Source: Janibacter limosus NBRC 16128 (GTDB taxonomy: Bacteria; Actinomycetota; Actinomycetes; Actinomycetales; Dermatophilaceae). From it: a stretch of 49,381 bases of DNA. The stretch spans positions 1 to 49,381 of the forward strand of contig NZ_BCSS01000025.1 of NCBI RefSeq assembly GCF_001570985.1. Direction: 5' to 3'. The position numbers were made by a program, and so were the translations under genes. How positions within the stretch are numbered: position 1 is the first letter of the stretch; each line of letters opens with the position of its first letter. A model generated the notes under the pieces. The model searched no databases and was not told the origin of the DNA. It saw nothing but the letters and a program-made list of their open reading frames with translations. Below, in pieces: positions 16,794 to 27,968 of this stretch.

Positions 16794-17659
16794 CAGGACA
16801 CTTTGGGAGGCAGAGCGCCTCGGGGCACCTGCACGTGCCCTCGGAGAGCAAGGAGCCGTACCCGGCGGACGTGCTCGAGCAACTGTCGCTCGATGCCGAG
16901 CAGGTCATCGCCCGTTACCCGCAGCCGCGCTCGGCGCTGCTGCCGCTGCTGCACCTCGTGCAGAGCGTCGACGGGTACGTCACCGGCCGTGGCATCGACT
17001 TCTGCGCGCACACCCTCGACCTGACGCTGGCCGAGGTCTCGGGCGTCGCGACCTTCTACACCCAGTACAAGCGCCACCCCAACGGTGACTACACCGTCGG
17101 CGTCTGCACCAACACCCTGTGCGCGGTCATGGGCGGCGACCAGATCTGGGAGACCGTCAGCGAGCACCTGGGCATCGGCCACGACGAGACGACCGAGGAC
17201 GGCAAGGTCACCCTCGAGCGCATCGAGTGCAATGCCGCGTGCGACTACGCCCCGGTCGTCATGACCAACTGGGAGTTCTTCGACAACCAGACCCCCGACT
17301 CGACCGTGCAGCTGGTCGACGACCTGCGCTCCGGAGCCCCGGTGGCCCCGACCCGCGGCCCGAGCCGCGTGTGCACCTTCAAGCAGGTCTCCCGCGTGCT
17401 CGCCGGCTTCCCCGACGGGCTCGCCGACGAGGGCATCGGCGCCGGGCCCGCCTCCCTTCGCGGGGTGGAGCTGGCCAGACGCGAAGGGTGGACCGCTCCC
17501 GGTGACGGGTCGGACGCCACGAGCGCGGACTCCCGCGGCGAGTCCGTCGACGGCATCGCGGTCGGCGAGCAGGGCTCGGTCGACACCCCGGCCAATGCCC
17601 CGGACGAGCGGCCCGGTGGGCAGGACGCCCAGGAGCAGGCCAAGGAGGACGACAAGTGA
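16790..17659 (+). CDS. nuoE: NADH-quinone oxidoreductase subunit E, with C-terminal extension
   Basis: NuoE carries the [2Fe-2S] cluster N1a next to NuoF. Cluster ligands are Cys106 and Cys111 (VCTNTLC) and Cys147 and Cys151 (CNAAC). The thioredoxin-like core ends near residue 200. The remaining roughly 85 residues are a Gly/Asp/Glu-rich, low-complexity tail that makes the protein 289 residues, against about 165-240 in many bacteria. Similar tails occur in actinobacteria, so it is not taken as a fusion. It overlaps nuoD and nuoF by four bases each. Confidence 0.95.
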   Translation: MTGHFGRQSASGHLHVPSESKEPYPADVLEQLSLDAEQVIARYPQPRSALLPLLHLVQSVDGYVTGRGIDFCAHTLDLTLAEVSGVATFYTQYKRHPNGDYTVGVCTNTLCAVMGGDQIWETVSEHLGIGHDETTEDGKVTLERIECNAACDYAPVVMTNWEFFDNQTPDSTVQLVDDLRSGAPVAPTRGPSRVCTFKQVSRVLAGFPDGLADEGIGAGPASLRGVELARREGWTAPGDGSDATSADSRGESVDGIAVGEQGSVDTPANAPDERPGGQDAQEQAKEDDK

Positions 17660-18978
17660 CCACGCTGACCCCGATCCTCACGAAGTTCTGGGACCACCCG
17701 CAGTCCTGGACGATGGCCACCTACGAGGACAACGAGGGCTACACCGCCCTGCGTCAGGCGCTGAAGAGTGACCCGGCCGACCTCATCCAGGCGACCAAGG
17801 ACTCCGGTCTGCGCGGCCGTGGTGGCGCCGGCTTCCCCACCGGCATGAAGTGGGGCTTCCTGCCTCCTCCGGACGGTGGCCCCCGCTACCTCGTCGTCAA
17901 CGCCGACGAGTCCGAGCCGGGCACCTGCAAGGACATCCCGCTGCTCATGGCGGCTCCGCACTTCCTCGTCGAGGGCATCGCGATCACCTCCTTCGCGATC
18001 GGGTGCAACCACGCCTTCATCTACCTGCGCGGCGAGGTCGTCCACGTCTACCGGCGCGTCATGCGCGCGGTTGAGGAGGCCTACGCGGCCGGGTACCTGG
18101 GCAAGGACATCCTCGGGACCGGCTTCGACCTGGACGTGACCGTCCACGCCGGTGCCGGTGCCTACATCTGCGGCGAGGAGACGGCTCTGCTCGACTCGCT
18201 CGAGGGGCGCCGTGGCCAACCGCGTCTCAAGCCCCCCTTCCCCGCGGTGGCCGGTCTCTACGCCCGCCCGACGGTCGTCAACAATGTCGAGTCCATCGCC
18301 TCGGTCCCGGCGATCATCAAGCAGGGCGCCGAGTGGTTCTCCGACATGGGGACGGAGAAGTCGCAGGGCTTCGGGATCTTTTCCCTGTCCGGGCACGTCA
18401 AGAACCCGGGCCAGTACGAGGCGCCGCTCGGCATCACGCTGCGCGAGCTGCTCGACATGGCCGGTGGCATGCGCGACCCGGGTCACCCGCTGAAGTTCTG
18501 GACCCCGGGTGGCTCGTCGACGCCGATCTTCACCGACGAGCACCTCGACGTGCCCCTGGACTTCGAGTCCGTCGCGGCCAACGGCTCGATGCTCGGTACG
18601 CGTGCGCTGCAGATCTTCGACGACACCGTCTCGGTCGTGCGCGCCGTGAGCCGCTGGACCGACTTCTACATGCACGAGTCCTGCGGCAAGTGCACCCCGT
18701 GCCGCGAGGGCACGTGGTGGCTCGCCCAGATCCTGCAGCGGATCGAGCGCGGCCAGGGCACCCCCGAGGACATCGACAAGCTCGTCGACATCTGCGACAA
18801 CATCCTCGGACGGGCCTTCTGCGCCCTCGGTGACGGCGCCACCAGCCCGATCACCTCTGCCGTGAAGTACTTCCGTGAGGAGTTCGAGGCCGGGTGCCAC
18901 ACCCCGGCCGCGGAGCTCTTCCCGCCCGCCGCCTCGACGCTCTTCGCCAAGGAGCAGAACACGATGGTGACCGCATGA
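17656..18978 (+). CDS. nuoF: NADH-quinone oxidoreductase subunit F (NADH- and FMN-binding)
   Basis: NuoF oxidises NADH through FMN and cluster N3. The 440-residue protein has the nucleotide-binding glycine-rich motif [16 protein letters not shown] at 51-66, the FMN-region motif [14 protein letters not shown] and [10 protein letters not shown]. The N3 ligands are Cys343, Cys346 and Cys349 ([12 protein letters not shown]) plus Cys389 (AFCALGD). The start is GTG 17656, overlapping the nuoE stop. Confidence 0.97.
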   Translation: MTTLTPILTKFWDHPQSWTMATYEDNEGYTALRQALKSDPADLIQATKDSGLRGRGGAGFPTGMKWGFLPPPDGGPRYLVVNADESEPGTCKDIPLLMAAPHFLVEGIAITSFAIGCNHAFIYLRGEVVHVYRRVMRAVEEAYAAGYLGKDILGTGFDLDVTVHAGAGAYICGEETALLDSLEGRRGQPRLKPPFPAVAGLYARPTVVNNVESIASVPAIIKQGAEWFSDMGTEKSQGFGIFSLSGHVKNPGQYEAPLGITLRELLDMAGGMRDPGHPLKFWTPGGSSTPIFTDEHLDVPLDFESVAANGSMLGTRALQIFDDTVSVVRAVSRWTDFYMHESCGKCTPCREGTWWLAQILQRIERGQGTPEDIDKLVDICDNILGRAFCALGDGATSPITSAVKYFREEFEAGCHTPAAELFPPAASTLFAKEQNTMVTA

Positions 18979-21353
18979 GCGTCACGAGCGACAAGAACCC
19001 GACGTCCGACGAGGTCAAGCCCGACCTCATCGGCGTGACCATCGACGGCATCGCCGTCTCGGTCCCCAAGAACACCTTGGTCATCCGGGCCGCGGAGGAG
19101 GCGGGGATCGAGATCCCGCGCTTCTGCGACCACCCGCTCCTGGAGCCGGTCGGCGCCTGCCGCCAGTGCCTCGTCGAGGTGGCGACGCCCGACCGCGAGG
19201 GCAATGTCAAGCCGATGCCCAAGCCGCAGGCGAGCTGCACCATGACGGTCAGTGAGGGCATGCAGGTGCGCACGCAGCACTCCTCGCCAGTCGCCGACAA
19301 GGCGCAGCAGGGCATCATGGAGATGCTCCTCATCAACCACCCGCTCGACTGTCCGGTCTGCGACAAGGGCGGCGAGTGCCCCCTGCAGAACCAGTCGATG
19401 AGCAACGGCCGGGCCACCTCGCGCTTCGAGGACGTCAAGCGCACCTACCCCAAGCCGATCAACATCTCCTCCCAGGTGCTCCTCGACCGTGACCGGTGCG
19501 TGCTGTGCGCACGCTGCACCCGCTTCTCCGACCAGATCGCCGGCGACCCCTTCATCGCGCTCGTCGAGCGAGGTGCCCTCCAGCAGGTCGGCATCTACGA
19601 GGACCAGCCCTTCGAGTCCTACTTCTCGGGCAACACGGTCCAGATCTGCCCCGTGGGCGCGCTCACGGGGGCGGCCTACCGCTTCCGGTCGCGTCCCTTC
19701 GACCTCGTCTCCACCTCCGACGTCTGCGAGCACTGCGCCGACGGCTGCTCGATCCGCACCGACCACCGCCGCGGCACGGTCCTGCGACGGATGGCGGGCA
19801 ATGACCCCCAGGTCAACGAGGAGTGGAACTGCGACAAGGGCCGCTGGGCCTTCAACTCCGCCAGCCTCGGGGACCGCTTCGAGTTCCCGATGGTGCGTGA
19901 CGCCAGCGGTGAGCTGCGCGTCGTCTCCTGGCAGGAGGCTCTCGTCGCTGCCGCGGAGGGGCTGCGCGCTGCGCAGGGCCACGGAGTGCTCGTCGGCGGC
20001 CGGGTGAGCGTCGAGGACGCCCACGCCTATGCGGCCTTCGCCCGCTCGGTGCTGCACACCGACAACATCGACCACCGCGCCCGTCCGCACTCCGCCGACG
20101 AGCGTGACTTCCTGCTGCGGCATGTCGCGGGGACCACGCCGGAGACCGGTGTGACCTTCGAGGAGGTCGGGCGGGCCAGCTCGGTCCTGCTCGTCGGCCT
20201 GGAGCCCGAGGAGGAGAGCCCGATCCTCTTCCTGCGCCTGCGCAAGGCCTACCGCGAGGCCAAGACCGCGGTCCACTCCATCGCTCCGCTGGCCACCCGC
20301 GGCCTCGACAAGCTCGGTGGCACCCTCATCCCCTCCGCACCGGGCACCGAGACCGAGGTGCTCACGGCGCTGACCGGCGAGGTCGGTCCCGGCGCGGACA
20401 CCGACCCGCTCATCGCTGCCCACGCCGCGCTGCGCGGCGAGCGGCCGATCATCCTCGTCGGCGAACGCCTGGCCACCGTGCCCGGTGCCCTCGCCGCTGC
20501 TGCAGAGCTGGCCCGCGAGAGCGGTGCCCGACTGGCGTGGATCCCGCGACGTGCGGGTGAGCGCGGTGCGGTCGAGGCCGGCTGCCTGCCCGGTGAGGAC
20601 GGCCTCGACACCGCCGGCATCGTCGCCGGCGCCGCCTCCGGCACGCTCGGCGCCCTCGTCGTCGGTGGCGTCGATGCGCACGACCTGGGTCTGCCCGGGG
20701 CGAGCGAGGCCTTCGAGCGTTCCTTCGTCGTCTCTCTCGAGATCCGCCCGAGCAGCGTCACCGAGCACGCCGACGTCGTGCTCCCGGTCGCCCCCCACGC
20801 CGAGCGTGCGGGAGCCTTCGTCAACTGGGAGGGGCGCGTGCGTCCCTTCGAGGCGGCTCTGGCGACCAATGCCCTGCCCGACCACCGGGTCCTGCACATG
20901 CTGGCCGACGAGATGGGCGAGTTCCTCGGGACCCGCACCACGGCGGAGGCCCGCGCCTCGATGGAGGCCACGAGCGCACCGTCGGCCAAGGGGTACCCGC
21001 CGCGGGTGCGACGGGCTCCGGTCCCCGAGCCGGGCGCCGGTGAGCTGGTCCTCGCCACGTGGCGTCTCATGCTCGACAAGGGATCCCTCCAGGAGGGTGA
21101 GCCCTTCCTCGCCGGCACCGCCAAGGCGCCGCGCGCCCACGTCTCACCGGCGACCGCGCAGGCCTTCGGGCTGGTCGAGGGAGACCTCGTCACCGTCCAG
21201 GGCGACGACGTGCGGGTGACCGTTCCCGTGCGCGTGCAGGACATGGTCGACCACGTCGTGTGGTTGCCGACCAACTCGGAGAGCTGCGACCTGCGCGGCC
21301 TCTCCGGCCGAGCCGGAGCGATCGTCTCCGTCACGAAGGGTGGTGCGGCATGA
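18975..21353 (+). CDS. nuoG: NADH-quinone oxidoreductase subunit G, with N7 cluster site
   Basis: NuoG is the large iron-sulfur subunit that relays electrons from NuoF towards NuoI. In the 792-residue protein four ligand sets are visible. A [2Fe-2S] site uses Cys51, Cys62, Cys65 and Cys88. His122, Cys126, Cys129 and Cys135 form the His-ligated N5-type set. Cys175, Cys178, Cys181 and Cys225 form an N4-type set. Cys251, Cys254, Cys258 and Cys286 form the optional N7 set that many complexes I lack. A molybdopterin-oxidoreductase-like domain without catalytic function follows. The first and last codons overlap nuoF and nuoH. Confidence 0.96.
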   Translation: MSVTSDKNPTSDEVKPDLIGVTIDGIAVSVPKNTLVIRAAEEAGIEIPRFCDHPLLEPVGACRQCLVEVATPDREGNVKPMPKPQASCTMTVSEGMQVRTQHSSPVADKAQQGIMEMLLINHPLDCPVCDKGGECPLQNQSMSNGRATSRFEDVKRTYPKPINISSQVLLDRDRCVLCARCTRFSDQIAGDPFIALVERGALQQVGIYEDQPFESYFSGNTVQICPVGALTGAAYRFRSRPFDLVSTSDVCEHCADGCSIRTDHRRGTVLRRMAGNDPQVNEEWNCDKGRWAFNSASLGDRFEFPMVRDASGELRVVSWQEALVAAAEGLRAAQGHGVLVGGRVSVEDAHAYAAFARSVLHTDNIDHRARPHSADERDFLLRHVAGTTPETGVTFEEVGRASSVLLVGLEPEEESPILFLRLRKAYREAKTAVHSIAPLATRGLDKLGGTLIPSAPGTETEVLTALTGEVGPGADTDPLIAAHAALRGERPIILVGERLATVPGALAAAAELARESGARLAWIPRRAGERGAVEAGCLPGEDGLDTAGIVAGAASGTLGALVVGGVDAHDLGLPGASEAFERSFVVSLEIRPSSVTEHADVVLPVAPHAERAGAFVNWEGRVRPFEAALATNALPDHRVLHMLADEMGEFLGTRTTAEARASMEATSAPSAKGYPPRVRRAPVPEPGAGELVLATWRLMLDKGSLQEGEPFLAGTAKAPRAHVSPATAQAFGLVEGDLVTVQGDDVRVTVPVRVQDMVDHVVWLPTNSESCDLRGLSGRAGAIVSVTKGGAA

Positions 21354-22747
21354 CCGGCATCTCGCTCCTGATCGCCGCTGCGGACAAGCCGGTGGCTGCG
21401 GACTTCAGTGACACGCCGGTCTGGCTGTCGCTGGTCAAGGCGCTCTTCCTCTTCGTCTACCTGCTCGTGTCCGTGCTGCTCGTCATCTGGTTCGAGCGTC
21501 GCGTGATCGGTCGGATGCAGCAGCGTCCCGGCCCCAACCGCGCCGGCCCCTTCGGTCTGCTGCAGACCCTCGCCGACGGCATGAAGTCGATGCTCAAGGA
21601 GGACGTGCGCCCCAAGGGAGCCGACGCGTTGATCTTCACGATCGCGCCGGTCATCTTCGCGTCGATGGCCTTCGTCGCCTTCTCGATCATGCCGCTCGGC
21701 GGCATGGTCTGGATGTTTGGTCACCACACGCCGCTGCAGCTGACCGACCTGCCGGTCGCCGCGCTCCTCGTCCTCGCGGTCGCGGGCGTCGCCGCCTACG
21801 GCATCGTGCTCGGTGGTTGGTCGGCCGGCTCCACGTACCCGCTGCTCGGTGGCCTGCGCGCCACGGCCCAGCTGATCTCCTACGAGATCGCGATGGGACT
21901 GGCCCTGGTCGCGGTCTTCATGTACTCCGGCTCGATGAGCACGAGTGAGATCGTCGCGGCCCAGGCCGACCTCTGGTTCATCATCCCGGCCTGCGTCTCC
22001 TTCGTCATCTACGTGATCACCATGGTCGGCGAGACCAACCGTCTGCCCTTCGACCTCGCCGAGGGCGAGGGCGAGATCGTCGGTGGCTACTTCACCGAGT
22101 ACTCGGGCATGCGGTTCGCGATGTTCTTCCTCGGTGAGTACATCAACATGTTCACCGTCTCGGCCCTGGCCACGACGCTCTTCCTCGGCGGCTGGCAGGC
22201 ACCTCCCGGCATCGCGGCGATCGGCGACGGCATGTTCAACACCGGCTGGTGGGGCCTGCTGTGGTTCTCGGTCAAGCTGTGGATGTTCATGTACTTCTTC
22301 GTCTGGCTGCGCGGCACGCTGCCTCGTACCCGGTACGACCAGTTCATGCGCTTCGGCTGGAAGTTCCTCATCCCCGTCACCGTCGCGTGGGTCATCGCGG
22401 TGGCCTTCATCCGCGGAGCCGACGCCGGGTTCTTCGGCGACGGGACGGTCGGCCTCTTCGGGCTGAACTTCCCGATCTCCTCGCTGATCATCGTCGCGGT
22501 CCTGGCCGTGATCGTCCTGGGATCCACGTGGATCTGGGAGAGCAAGGTCGAGGCACAGGCCAAGGAGCAGGAGGAGGCCTCGGTCATCCCCGAGGAGATC
22601 GATCCCTGGGCCGAGGGGTACCCCGTCCCGCCGATGCCGGGCCAGCGTCTCGTCGAGAACCGCGGCGCCACCGCCATCGACACCAAGCCAGCGACCACCG
22701 GGGCGGCGACCTCGCCGGCCCGTGAGGAGGAGCAGCACCGTGGCTGA
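21350..22747 (+). CDS. nuoH: NADH-quinone oxidoreductase subunit H
   Basis: NuoH is the membrane subunit at the quinone entrance, linking the two arms. It has about eight membrane segments in 465 residues. Conserved pieces include [41 protein letters not shown], and [27 protein letters not shown] with its run of acidic residues. The last 65 residues are a hydrophilic tail not found in shorter homologues. It overlaps nuoG by ATGA and nuoI by eight bases. Confidence 0.96.
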   Translation: MTGISLLIAAADKPVAADFSDTPVWLSLVKALFLFVYLLVSVLLVIWFERRVIGRMQQRPGPNRAGPFGLLQTLADGMKSMLKEDVRPKGADALIFTIAPVIFASMAFVAFSIMPLGGMVWMFGHHTPLQLTDLPVAALLVLAVAGVAAYGIVLGGWSAGSTYPLLGGLRATAQLISYEIAMGLALVAVFMYSGSMSTSEIVAAQADLWFIIPACVSFVIYVITMVGETNRLPFDLAEGEGEIVGGYFTEYSGMRFAMFFLGEYINMFTVSALATTLFLGGWQAPPGIAAIGDGMFNTGWWGLLWFSVKLWMFMYFFVWLRGTLPRTRYDQFMRFGWKFLIPVTVAWVIAVAFIRGADAGFFGDGTVGLFGLNFPISSLIIVAVLAVIVLGSTWIWESKVEAQAKEQEEASVIPEEIDPWAEGYPVPPMPGQRLVENRGATAIDTKPATTGAATSPAREEEQHRG

Positions 22748-23363
22748 CGATTCCCAGGGCGGGTTCTTCTCGGACCTCTTCGCCCCCGTAGCCGGGTTCG
22801 GCGTCACCTTCGCGACGATGTTTCGCAAGGTCGCCACCCAGGAGTACCCCGAGGTCAAGTGGCCGACCCAGCCGCGCTTCCACGGCCGGCACCAGCTCAA
22901 TCGGCACCCGGACGGGCTGGAGAAGTGCATCGGCTGCGAGCTGTGCGCGTGGGCCTGCCCGGCCGACGCGATCCTCGTCCAGGGCGGCGACAACGACGAC
23001 GAGCGCGGCCTGCGCTTCAGCCCCGGTGAGCGGTACGGGCACATCTACCAGATCAACTACCTGCGCTGTATCTTCTGCGGACTGTGCATCGAGGCCTGCC
23101 CGACGCGGGCGCTGACGATGACCAACGAGTACGAGCTCGCCGACAACAACCGCGCCGACCTGATCTTCACCAAGGAGCAGCTGCTCGCCCCCCTCCAAGA
23201 GGGGATGCTCCCGGCACCCCACCCGATGGTCGAGGGCATGGAAGAGCGCGACTACTACCAGGGCAAGGTGGCCACGGCCACCGACGCCCAGCGCCAGTGG
23301 GTCGACCAGCACTCGACCGCTGACGACGATGACGCCACGCAGGCGCAGGAGGAGGCCCGATGA
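22740..23363 (+). CDS. nuoI: NADH-quinone oxidoreductase subunit I (N6a/N6b)
   Basis: NuoI is an 8Fe ferredoxin-like subunit passing electrons to NuoB. The 207-residue protein has two CxxCxxCxxxCP motifs: Cys63, 66, 69 and 73, and Cys110, 113, 116 and 120. The GTG 22740 start is chosen for the GAGGAGGAG site just upstream and the normal N-terminal length; it overlaps nuoH. The C-terminus is an acidic tail. Confidence 0.96.
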   Translation: MADDSQGGFFSDLFAPVAGFGVTFATMFRKVATQEYPEVKWPTQPRFHGRHQLNRHPDGLEKCIGCELCAWACPADAILVQGGDNDDERGLRFSPGERYGHIYQINYLRCIFCGLCIEACPTRALTMTNEYELADNNRADLIFTKEQLLAPLQEGMLPAPHPMVEGMEERDYYQGKVATATDAQRQWVDQHSTADDDDATQAQEEAR

Positions 23364-24127
23364 CAGGCACCGGAGAAGCTGTCGTCTTCTGGGTCCTCAG
23401 CGCCATCGCCGTCCCCGGCGCGCTGGCCCTGCTCTTCGCCCGCAAGGCGGTGCACGCAGCCATCGGCATGGTGCTGACGATGATCACCATCGGCGTCTTC
23501 TACCTCCTGCAGGAGGCGGACTTCCTCGGTGTCGTGCACATTTTCGTCTACACCGGCGCCGTGATGATGCTCTTCCTCTTCGTCGTCATGCTCGTCGGCG
23601 TCGACCACTCCTCGTCGCTCGTCGAGCCGCTCAAGGGCCAGCGGGTCATGACCATCGTGCTCTCGCTCGCCGGGATGGCGCTGCTCTTCGCCGCCATCGG
23701 TCGGGTCACCTACACCGGCGACCCGTCGCTGGCGGAGGTCAATGCCGACCCGGGCAATGTCGAAGCGATCGCCTACCTCGTCTTCGGCAAGTACGTGTGG
23801 CTCTTCGAGGTCACCGCCGCCCTGCTGACGGTGGCCGCGCTCGGCGCGATGGTCTTCGCCCACCGCGAGCGGATCATCGCCAAGCCGACGCAGAAGGAGT
23901 GGATGGCCAAGCGCTTCCGCGAGGGCAAGAACCTCGCCGGCCTGCCCGTCCCCGGCGTCTACGCCCGCCACAACGCGGTCGACACCCCGGCGCTCCTGCC
24001 GGACGGCAGCATCTCCGAGCTCTCCCTCAACCGAGTCCTCGTGGCCCGCGACCAGGTCACCACCCCGACCCGGTACGTGCAGGTCGAGGACGCCGAGACC
24101 ACGACCGAAGGGGGGCTGGAGCGATGA
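23360..24127 (+). CDS. nuoJ: NADH-quinone oxidoreductase subunit J
   Basis: NuoJ is a membrane subunit of the proton-channel region, with five membrane segments in the first 175 residues. Segment 3 contains [25 protein letters not shown], whose Gly/Tyr-rich pi-bulge region is conserved. The last 80 residues are a polar tail, usual in actinobacteria. A GAAGGGGG motif at 24107 near the 3' end gives Glu-Gly-Gly in rare codons. It overlaps nuoI and nuoK by four bases. Confidence 0.95.
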   Translation: MTGTGEAVVFWVLSAIAVPGALALLFARKAVHAAIGMVLTMITIGVFYLLQEADFLGVVHIFVYTGAVMMLFLFVVMLVGVDHSSSLVEPLKGQRVMTIVLSLAGMALLFAAIGRVTYTGDPSLAEVNADPGNVEAIAYLVFGKYVWLFEVTAALLTVAALGAMVFAHRERIIAKPTQKEWMAKRFREGKNLAGLPVPGVYARHNAVDTPALLPDGSISELSLNRVLVARDQVTTPTRYVQVEDAETTTEGGLER

Positions 24128-24423
24128 ACCCGATGAACTACATCTACCTCGCGATCATCCTCTTCACGATCGGCAGCGCCGCCGTCCTGCTGCGCCGCAA
24201 CGCGATCATCGTCTTCATGGGTGTGGAGCTGATGCTCAACGCCGCCTCGCTCGCCTTCGTCACCTTTTCCCGTATGCACGGGTCGGTCGAGGGGCAGGTG
24301 ATCGCCATGTTCGTCATGGTGGTGGCCGCCGCCGAGGTCGTCGTCGGACTCGCCATCATCATGGCCGTCTTCCGTGCCCGCCGGTCGGCCTCGGTCGACG
24401 ACGCCAACCTGCTGAAGCTGTAA
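24124..24423 (+). CDS. nuoK: NADH-quinone oxidoreductase subunit K
   Basis: NuoK is a three-segment membrane subunit. In 99 residues the two buried glutamates needed for proton movement are present: Glu35 ([10 protein letters not shown]) and Glu70 ([11 protein letters not shown]). ATG 24124 overlaps the nuoJ stop. A second Met codon three residues on is a possible alternative. Confidence 0.96.
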   Translation: MNPMNYIYLAIILFTIGSAAVLLRRNAIIVFMGVELMLNAASLAFVTFSRMHGSVEGQVIAMFVMVVAAAEVVVGLAIIMAVFRARRSASVDDANLLKL

Positions 24424-24432
24424 GGAGCCACC

Positions 24433-26316
24433 TTGCTCACGGATCTCGCTTGGCTGCTCGTCGCCCTGCCACTGCTCGGCGCCGCGCTGCTGCTCCTCGG
24501 CGGCCGCCTCACCGACTCCTTCGGACCGCTGCTGGCCACCGCCCTGTCCTGGGGTTCCTTCCTCGTGGGTGCCGCCATCTTCATCTCGATGCTCGGCTCC
24601 GAGCCGGGGGAGCGCACCTCCTCCATCGAGCTGTGGAACTGGGTCCCGGCAGGCAGCCTCGACGTCGCCGCAGGGTTGCTCGTCGACCCGCTGTCGATGG
24701 CCTTCGTCCTGCTGGTCACCTTCGTCGGCTCGCTCATCCACGTGTACTCGCTCGGGTACATGGAGCACGACCCCGACAAGCGGCGCTTCTTCGCGTACCT
24801 GAACCTCTTCGTCGCGTCGATGCTCCTGCTCGTCCTCGCCGACTCCTACCTGCTGCTCTTCGTCGGCTGGGAGGGCGTGGGCCTGGCCTCCTGGCTGCTC
24901 ATCGGCTTCTGGAACCACAACCCCGCCTACGCGACCGCGGCCAACAAGGCCTTCATCGTCAACCGGATCGGTGACGTCGGACTCCTGCTCGCGATGTCGA
25001 TCATGCTGGCGACCTTCGGCACATTGGACTTCGCCGCGGTCGACGACGCCATCGCGGGCGCCGGCGAGGGCACGCTCACGGCCATCGGCCTGCTGCTCCT
25101 GCTCGCCGCCTGCGGCAAGTCGGCACAGTTCCCGCTGCAGTCCTGGCTCGGTGACGCCATGGCCGGCCCGACCCCCGTCTCGGCGCTCATCCACGCCGCG
25201 ACCATGGTCACCGCCGGCGTCTACCTCGTCGTGCGCAGTCACACGATCTTCGACGGGGCGCCCAATGCCCAGCTGGCCGTCGTCATCGTCGGTGCCATCA
25301 CGCTCGTCTACGGAGCCATCGTCGGCTGCGCCAAGGACGACATGAAGAAGGCGCTGGCCGCCTCGACCATGAGCCAGATCGGCTACATGATGCTCGCCGC
25401 CGGCCTCGGTCCGGTCGGCTACGCCTTCGCGATCTTCCACCTCATCACCCACGGCTTCTTCAAGGCCGGCATGTTCCTCGGTGCCGGTTCGGTGATGCAC
25501 GGGATGGACGACCAGGTCGACATGCGCCGCTTCGGTGGGCTGTCCACGGCCATGAAGATCACCTGGGTGACCTTCGGCCTGGGCTGGCTCGCGATCCTGG
25601 GGGTTCCCCCCTTCTCCGGCTTCTGGAGCAAGGACAAGATCATCGAGGCCGCCTTCGTCGGCGAGGGCTGGCGTCCGTGGGTCTTCGGCCTGGCCGCCCT
25701 CATCGGTGCCGGGATCACCGCCTTCTACATGTCGCGCCTGTTCTTCATGACCTTCCACGGCAAGAAGCGCTGGACCGAGGACGTGCACCCGCACGAGTCG
25801 CCGCTGACGATGACCATCCCGATGATGGTGCTGGCCGTCGGCTCGGCCTTCCTCGGCCTGGTCCTCGCGACCGTCGCCCCGATCGGCACCTGGCTCGAGC
25901 CGGTCTTCGGTCACGTCGAGCACCACGAGCCGGTCCTGCCGGTGCCGGTGCTCATGGCCGCCACGCTCGTCGTCGTCGCCATCGGTGCCGTCTGGGCCTG
26001 GCTGACCTACGGCCGTGGTGAGGTGCCGGAGGTTGCCCCCGAGGGCTCCGCCCTGACCCGCGCGGCCCGCCGCGACCTCTACCAGGACGAGCTCAACGCG
26101 ACCCTCCTGCAGTGGCCGGGCATGGCCCTCACCCGCGGGCTGGTCTCCGTCGACACCGACGGCATCGACGGTGCCGGTGTCGGTGGGCTCGCCCGCTGGA
26201 CCGAGCGCTCCTCCTCCTGGCTGCGCCGTGCCCAGAACGGCTACGCGCGCAGTTACGCCCTGACGATGCTCTCCGGCGTCGTCGTCTTCCTCGCAGCCCT
26301 GTGGGTGATCAACTGA
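24433..26316 (+). CDS. nuoL: NADH-quinone oxidoreductase subunit L (TTG start)
   Basis: NuoL is the distal antiporter-like proton-pumping subunit, 627 residues with many membrane segments. The key glutamate on segment 5 is Glu147 ([18 protein letters not shown]), and the quinone-oxidoreductase signature includes [33 protein letters not shown]. The start is TTG 24433, supported by AAGGAG six bases upstream and by lack of any nearer ATG or GTG. This is the only nuo gene after nuoB that does not overlap its upstream neighbour, with a 9-base gap. Confidence 0.95.
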   Translation: MLTDLAWLLVALPLLGAALLLLGGRLTDSFGPLLATALSWGSFLVGAAIFISMLGSEPGERTSSIELWNWVPAGSLDVAAGLLVDPLSMAFVLLVTFVGSLIHVYSLGYMEHDPDKRRFFAYLNLFVASMLLLVLADSYLLLFVGWEGVGLASWLLIGFWNHNPAYATAANKAFIVNRIGDVGLLLAMSIMLATFGTLDFAAVDDAIAGAGEGTLTAIGLLLLLAACGKSAQFPLQSWLGDAMAGPTPVSALIHAATMVTAGVYLVVRSHTIFDGAPNAQLAVVIVGAITLVYGAIVGCAKDDMKKALAASTMSQIGYMMLAAGLGPVGYAFAIFHLITHGFFKAGMFLGAGSVMHGMDDQVDMRRFGGLSTAMKITWVTFGLGWLAILGVPPFSGFWSKDKIIEAAFVGEGWRPWVFGLAALIGAGITAFYMSRLFFMTFHGKKRWTEDVHPHESPLTMTIPMMVLAVGSAFLGLVLATVAPIGTWLEPVFGHVEHHEPVLPVPVLMAATLVVVAIGAVWAWLTYGRGEVPEVAPEGSALTRAARRDLYQDELNATLLQWPGMALTRGLVSVDTDGIDGAGVGGLARWTERSSSWLRRAQNGYARSYALTMLSGVVVFLAALWVIN

Positions 26317-27968
26317 TGGACAACATGCCCTGGCTCACCCTGCTCATGGTCGTACCGCTGGTCGGCTCGATCGTGGTGGCGGCGCTCCCTTCGCGCAGCT
26401 CCGCACTCGCGCGGCCCATCGCGCTCGGCGTCTCGCTCCTGACGCTGGCGATCGGAGTCGTCGCCGCGGCCACGAGCTTCACTCGCGGCAGCGACCAGCA
26501 GTTCCAGATGACCGAGCAGCACGAGTGGATCCCGCAGCTCGGGGTCAGCTACTCCCTCGGCGTCGACGGGATCGCCCTCTCGCTCATCCTCATGGCGCTC
26601 GTCCTCATGCCGATCTGCCTGCTGGCGGCCTGGGACGACGTGCCCGAGGGCGGCGGCCGCGAAAAGGGCTACTTCGCCCTGCTCCTGGTGCTCCTGCCCT
26701 TCATGGTCGGAGTCTTCGCCGCGACGGACGTCTTCCTCTTCTACGTCTTCTTCGAGGCCATGCTCATCCCCGTGTACTTCCTCATCGGGATGTACGGCGG
26801 CGAGCGTCGTCAGGCTGCTGCGGTGAAGTTCCTGCTCTTCAGCCTCGCGGGCGGGCTCATCATGCTCGTCGGCGTCATCGCGCTGTACCTGCAGGGCCCG
26901 GGTGGCTCCGACGGCTTCCTCCTCGAGCGCCTCACCGGCCTCGAGATCGGCGGCAACACCGAGCGCTGGCTCTTCGTGGCCTTCTTCATCGCCTTCGCGG
27001 TCAAGGCGCCGATGTGGCCGGTCCACACCTGGCTGCCCGATGCCGCGACCGCTGCCCGGCCCGCCGTGGCCACGCTGCTCGTCGGCGTGCTCGACAAGGT
27101 CGGCACCTTCGGGATGATCCGCTTCTGCCTGCAGCTCTTCCCCGAGGCGAGCCAGTGGGCGACCCCGGTCGTCATCACCCTCGCGGTGGTCTCGGTCCTC
27201 TACGGCGCGATCCTGGCGATCGGTCAGCGCGACATGATGCGCCTGATCGCCTTCACCTCGATCAGCCACTTCGGCTTCATCGTGATGGGCATCTTCGCCT
27301 TCACCTCGGTCTCGCAGGCCGGCAGCAACCTGTACATGGTCAACCACGGGTTCGCGACGGCTGCGCTCTTCCTCATCGCGGGCATGCTCGTCGCCCGCCG
27401 CGGCAGCAAGCGCATCGACGACTACGGCGGCTGGCAGCGAGCGACCCCGGTCCTGGCCGGCAGCTTCCTCGTGGCCGGTCTGGCGACCCTGTCGCTGCCG
27501 GGTCTGTCGACCTTCGTCTCTGAGTTCCTCGTCATCGCGGGCACCTGGTCGCGCTACCCCGTCGCGACGGCCTTCGCCGTCTGGGGCGTCGTCCTCGCCG
27601 CGATCTACATCCTGCTGATGTACAAGCGGATCTTCACCGGCCCGCCGCCCGTCATGGAGGCGGTCGGCGAGACGGTTGACGAGGGTGACCTCGCGTCGTC
27701 CGACAGCGAGCCGCAGTACATCCGCGCCGACATCGACGAGGGGCGTCGCCCCCTTCACCTCGCCGCGCCGCTGCGCGACCTGGGACTGCGCGAAAAGTTC
27801 GTCGTGGCCCCGATCCTCGCGATCCTCGTCGGCCTCGGCTTCTTCCCCCAGCCCGTGCTGGACACGCTCAACCCGGCCGTCGAGCGGACGCTCCAGATCG
27901 TCGGCGTCTCCGACACGACCCCGTCGGTCCCGGCTGACGCAGGCTCGACCTCAGGGAGTGACCACTGA
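26316..27968 (+). CDS. nuoM: NADH-quinone oxidoreductase subunit M
   Basis: NuoM is the second antiporter-like proton-pumping subunit. The 550-residue protein shows the conserved Glu147 on segment 5 (FYVFFEAMLIPVYFLIGMYGG), KAPMWPVHTWLPDAATAARPAVATLLVG, and TSISHFGFIVMGIFAFT. ATG 26316 shares a base with the nuoL stop. The last 100 residues form a polar loop and a final membrane segment. Confidence 0.95.
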   Translation: MDNMPWLTLLMVVPLVGSIVVAALPSRSSALARPIALGVSLLTLAIGVVAAATSFTRGSDQQFQMTEQHEWIPQLGVSYSLGVDGIALSLILMALVLMPICLLAAWDDVPEGGGREKGYFALLLVLLPFMVGVFAATDVFLFYVFFEAMLIPVYFLIGMYGGERRQAAAVKFLLFSLAGGLIMLVGVIALYLQGPGGSDGFLLERLTGLEIGGNTERWLFVAFFIAFAVKAPMWPVHTWLPDAATAARPAVATLLVGVLDKVGTFGMIRFCLQLFPEASQWATPVVITLAVVSVLYGAILAIGQRDMMRLIAFTSISHFGFIVMGIFAFTSVSQAGSNLYMVNHGFATAALFLIAGMLVARRGSKRIDDYGGWQRATPVLAGSFLVAGLATLSLPGLSTFVSEFLVIAGTWSRYPVATAFAVWGVVLAAIYILLMYKRIFTGPPPVMEAVGETVDEGDLASSDSEPQYIRADIDEGRRPLHLAAPLRDLGLREKFVVAPILAILVGLGFFPQPVLDTLNPAVERTLQIVGVSDTTPSVPADAGSTSGSDH

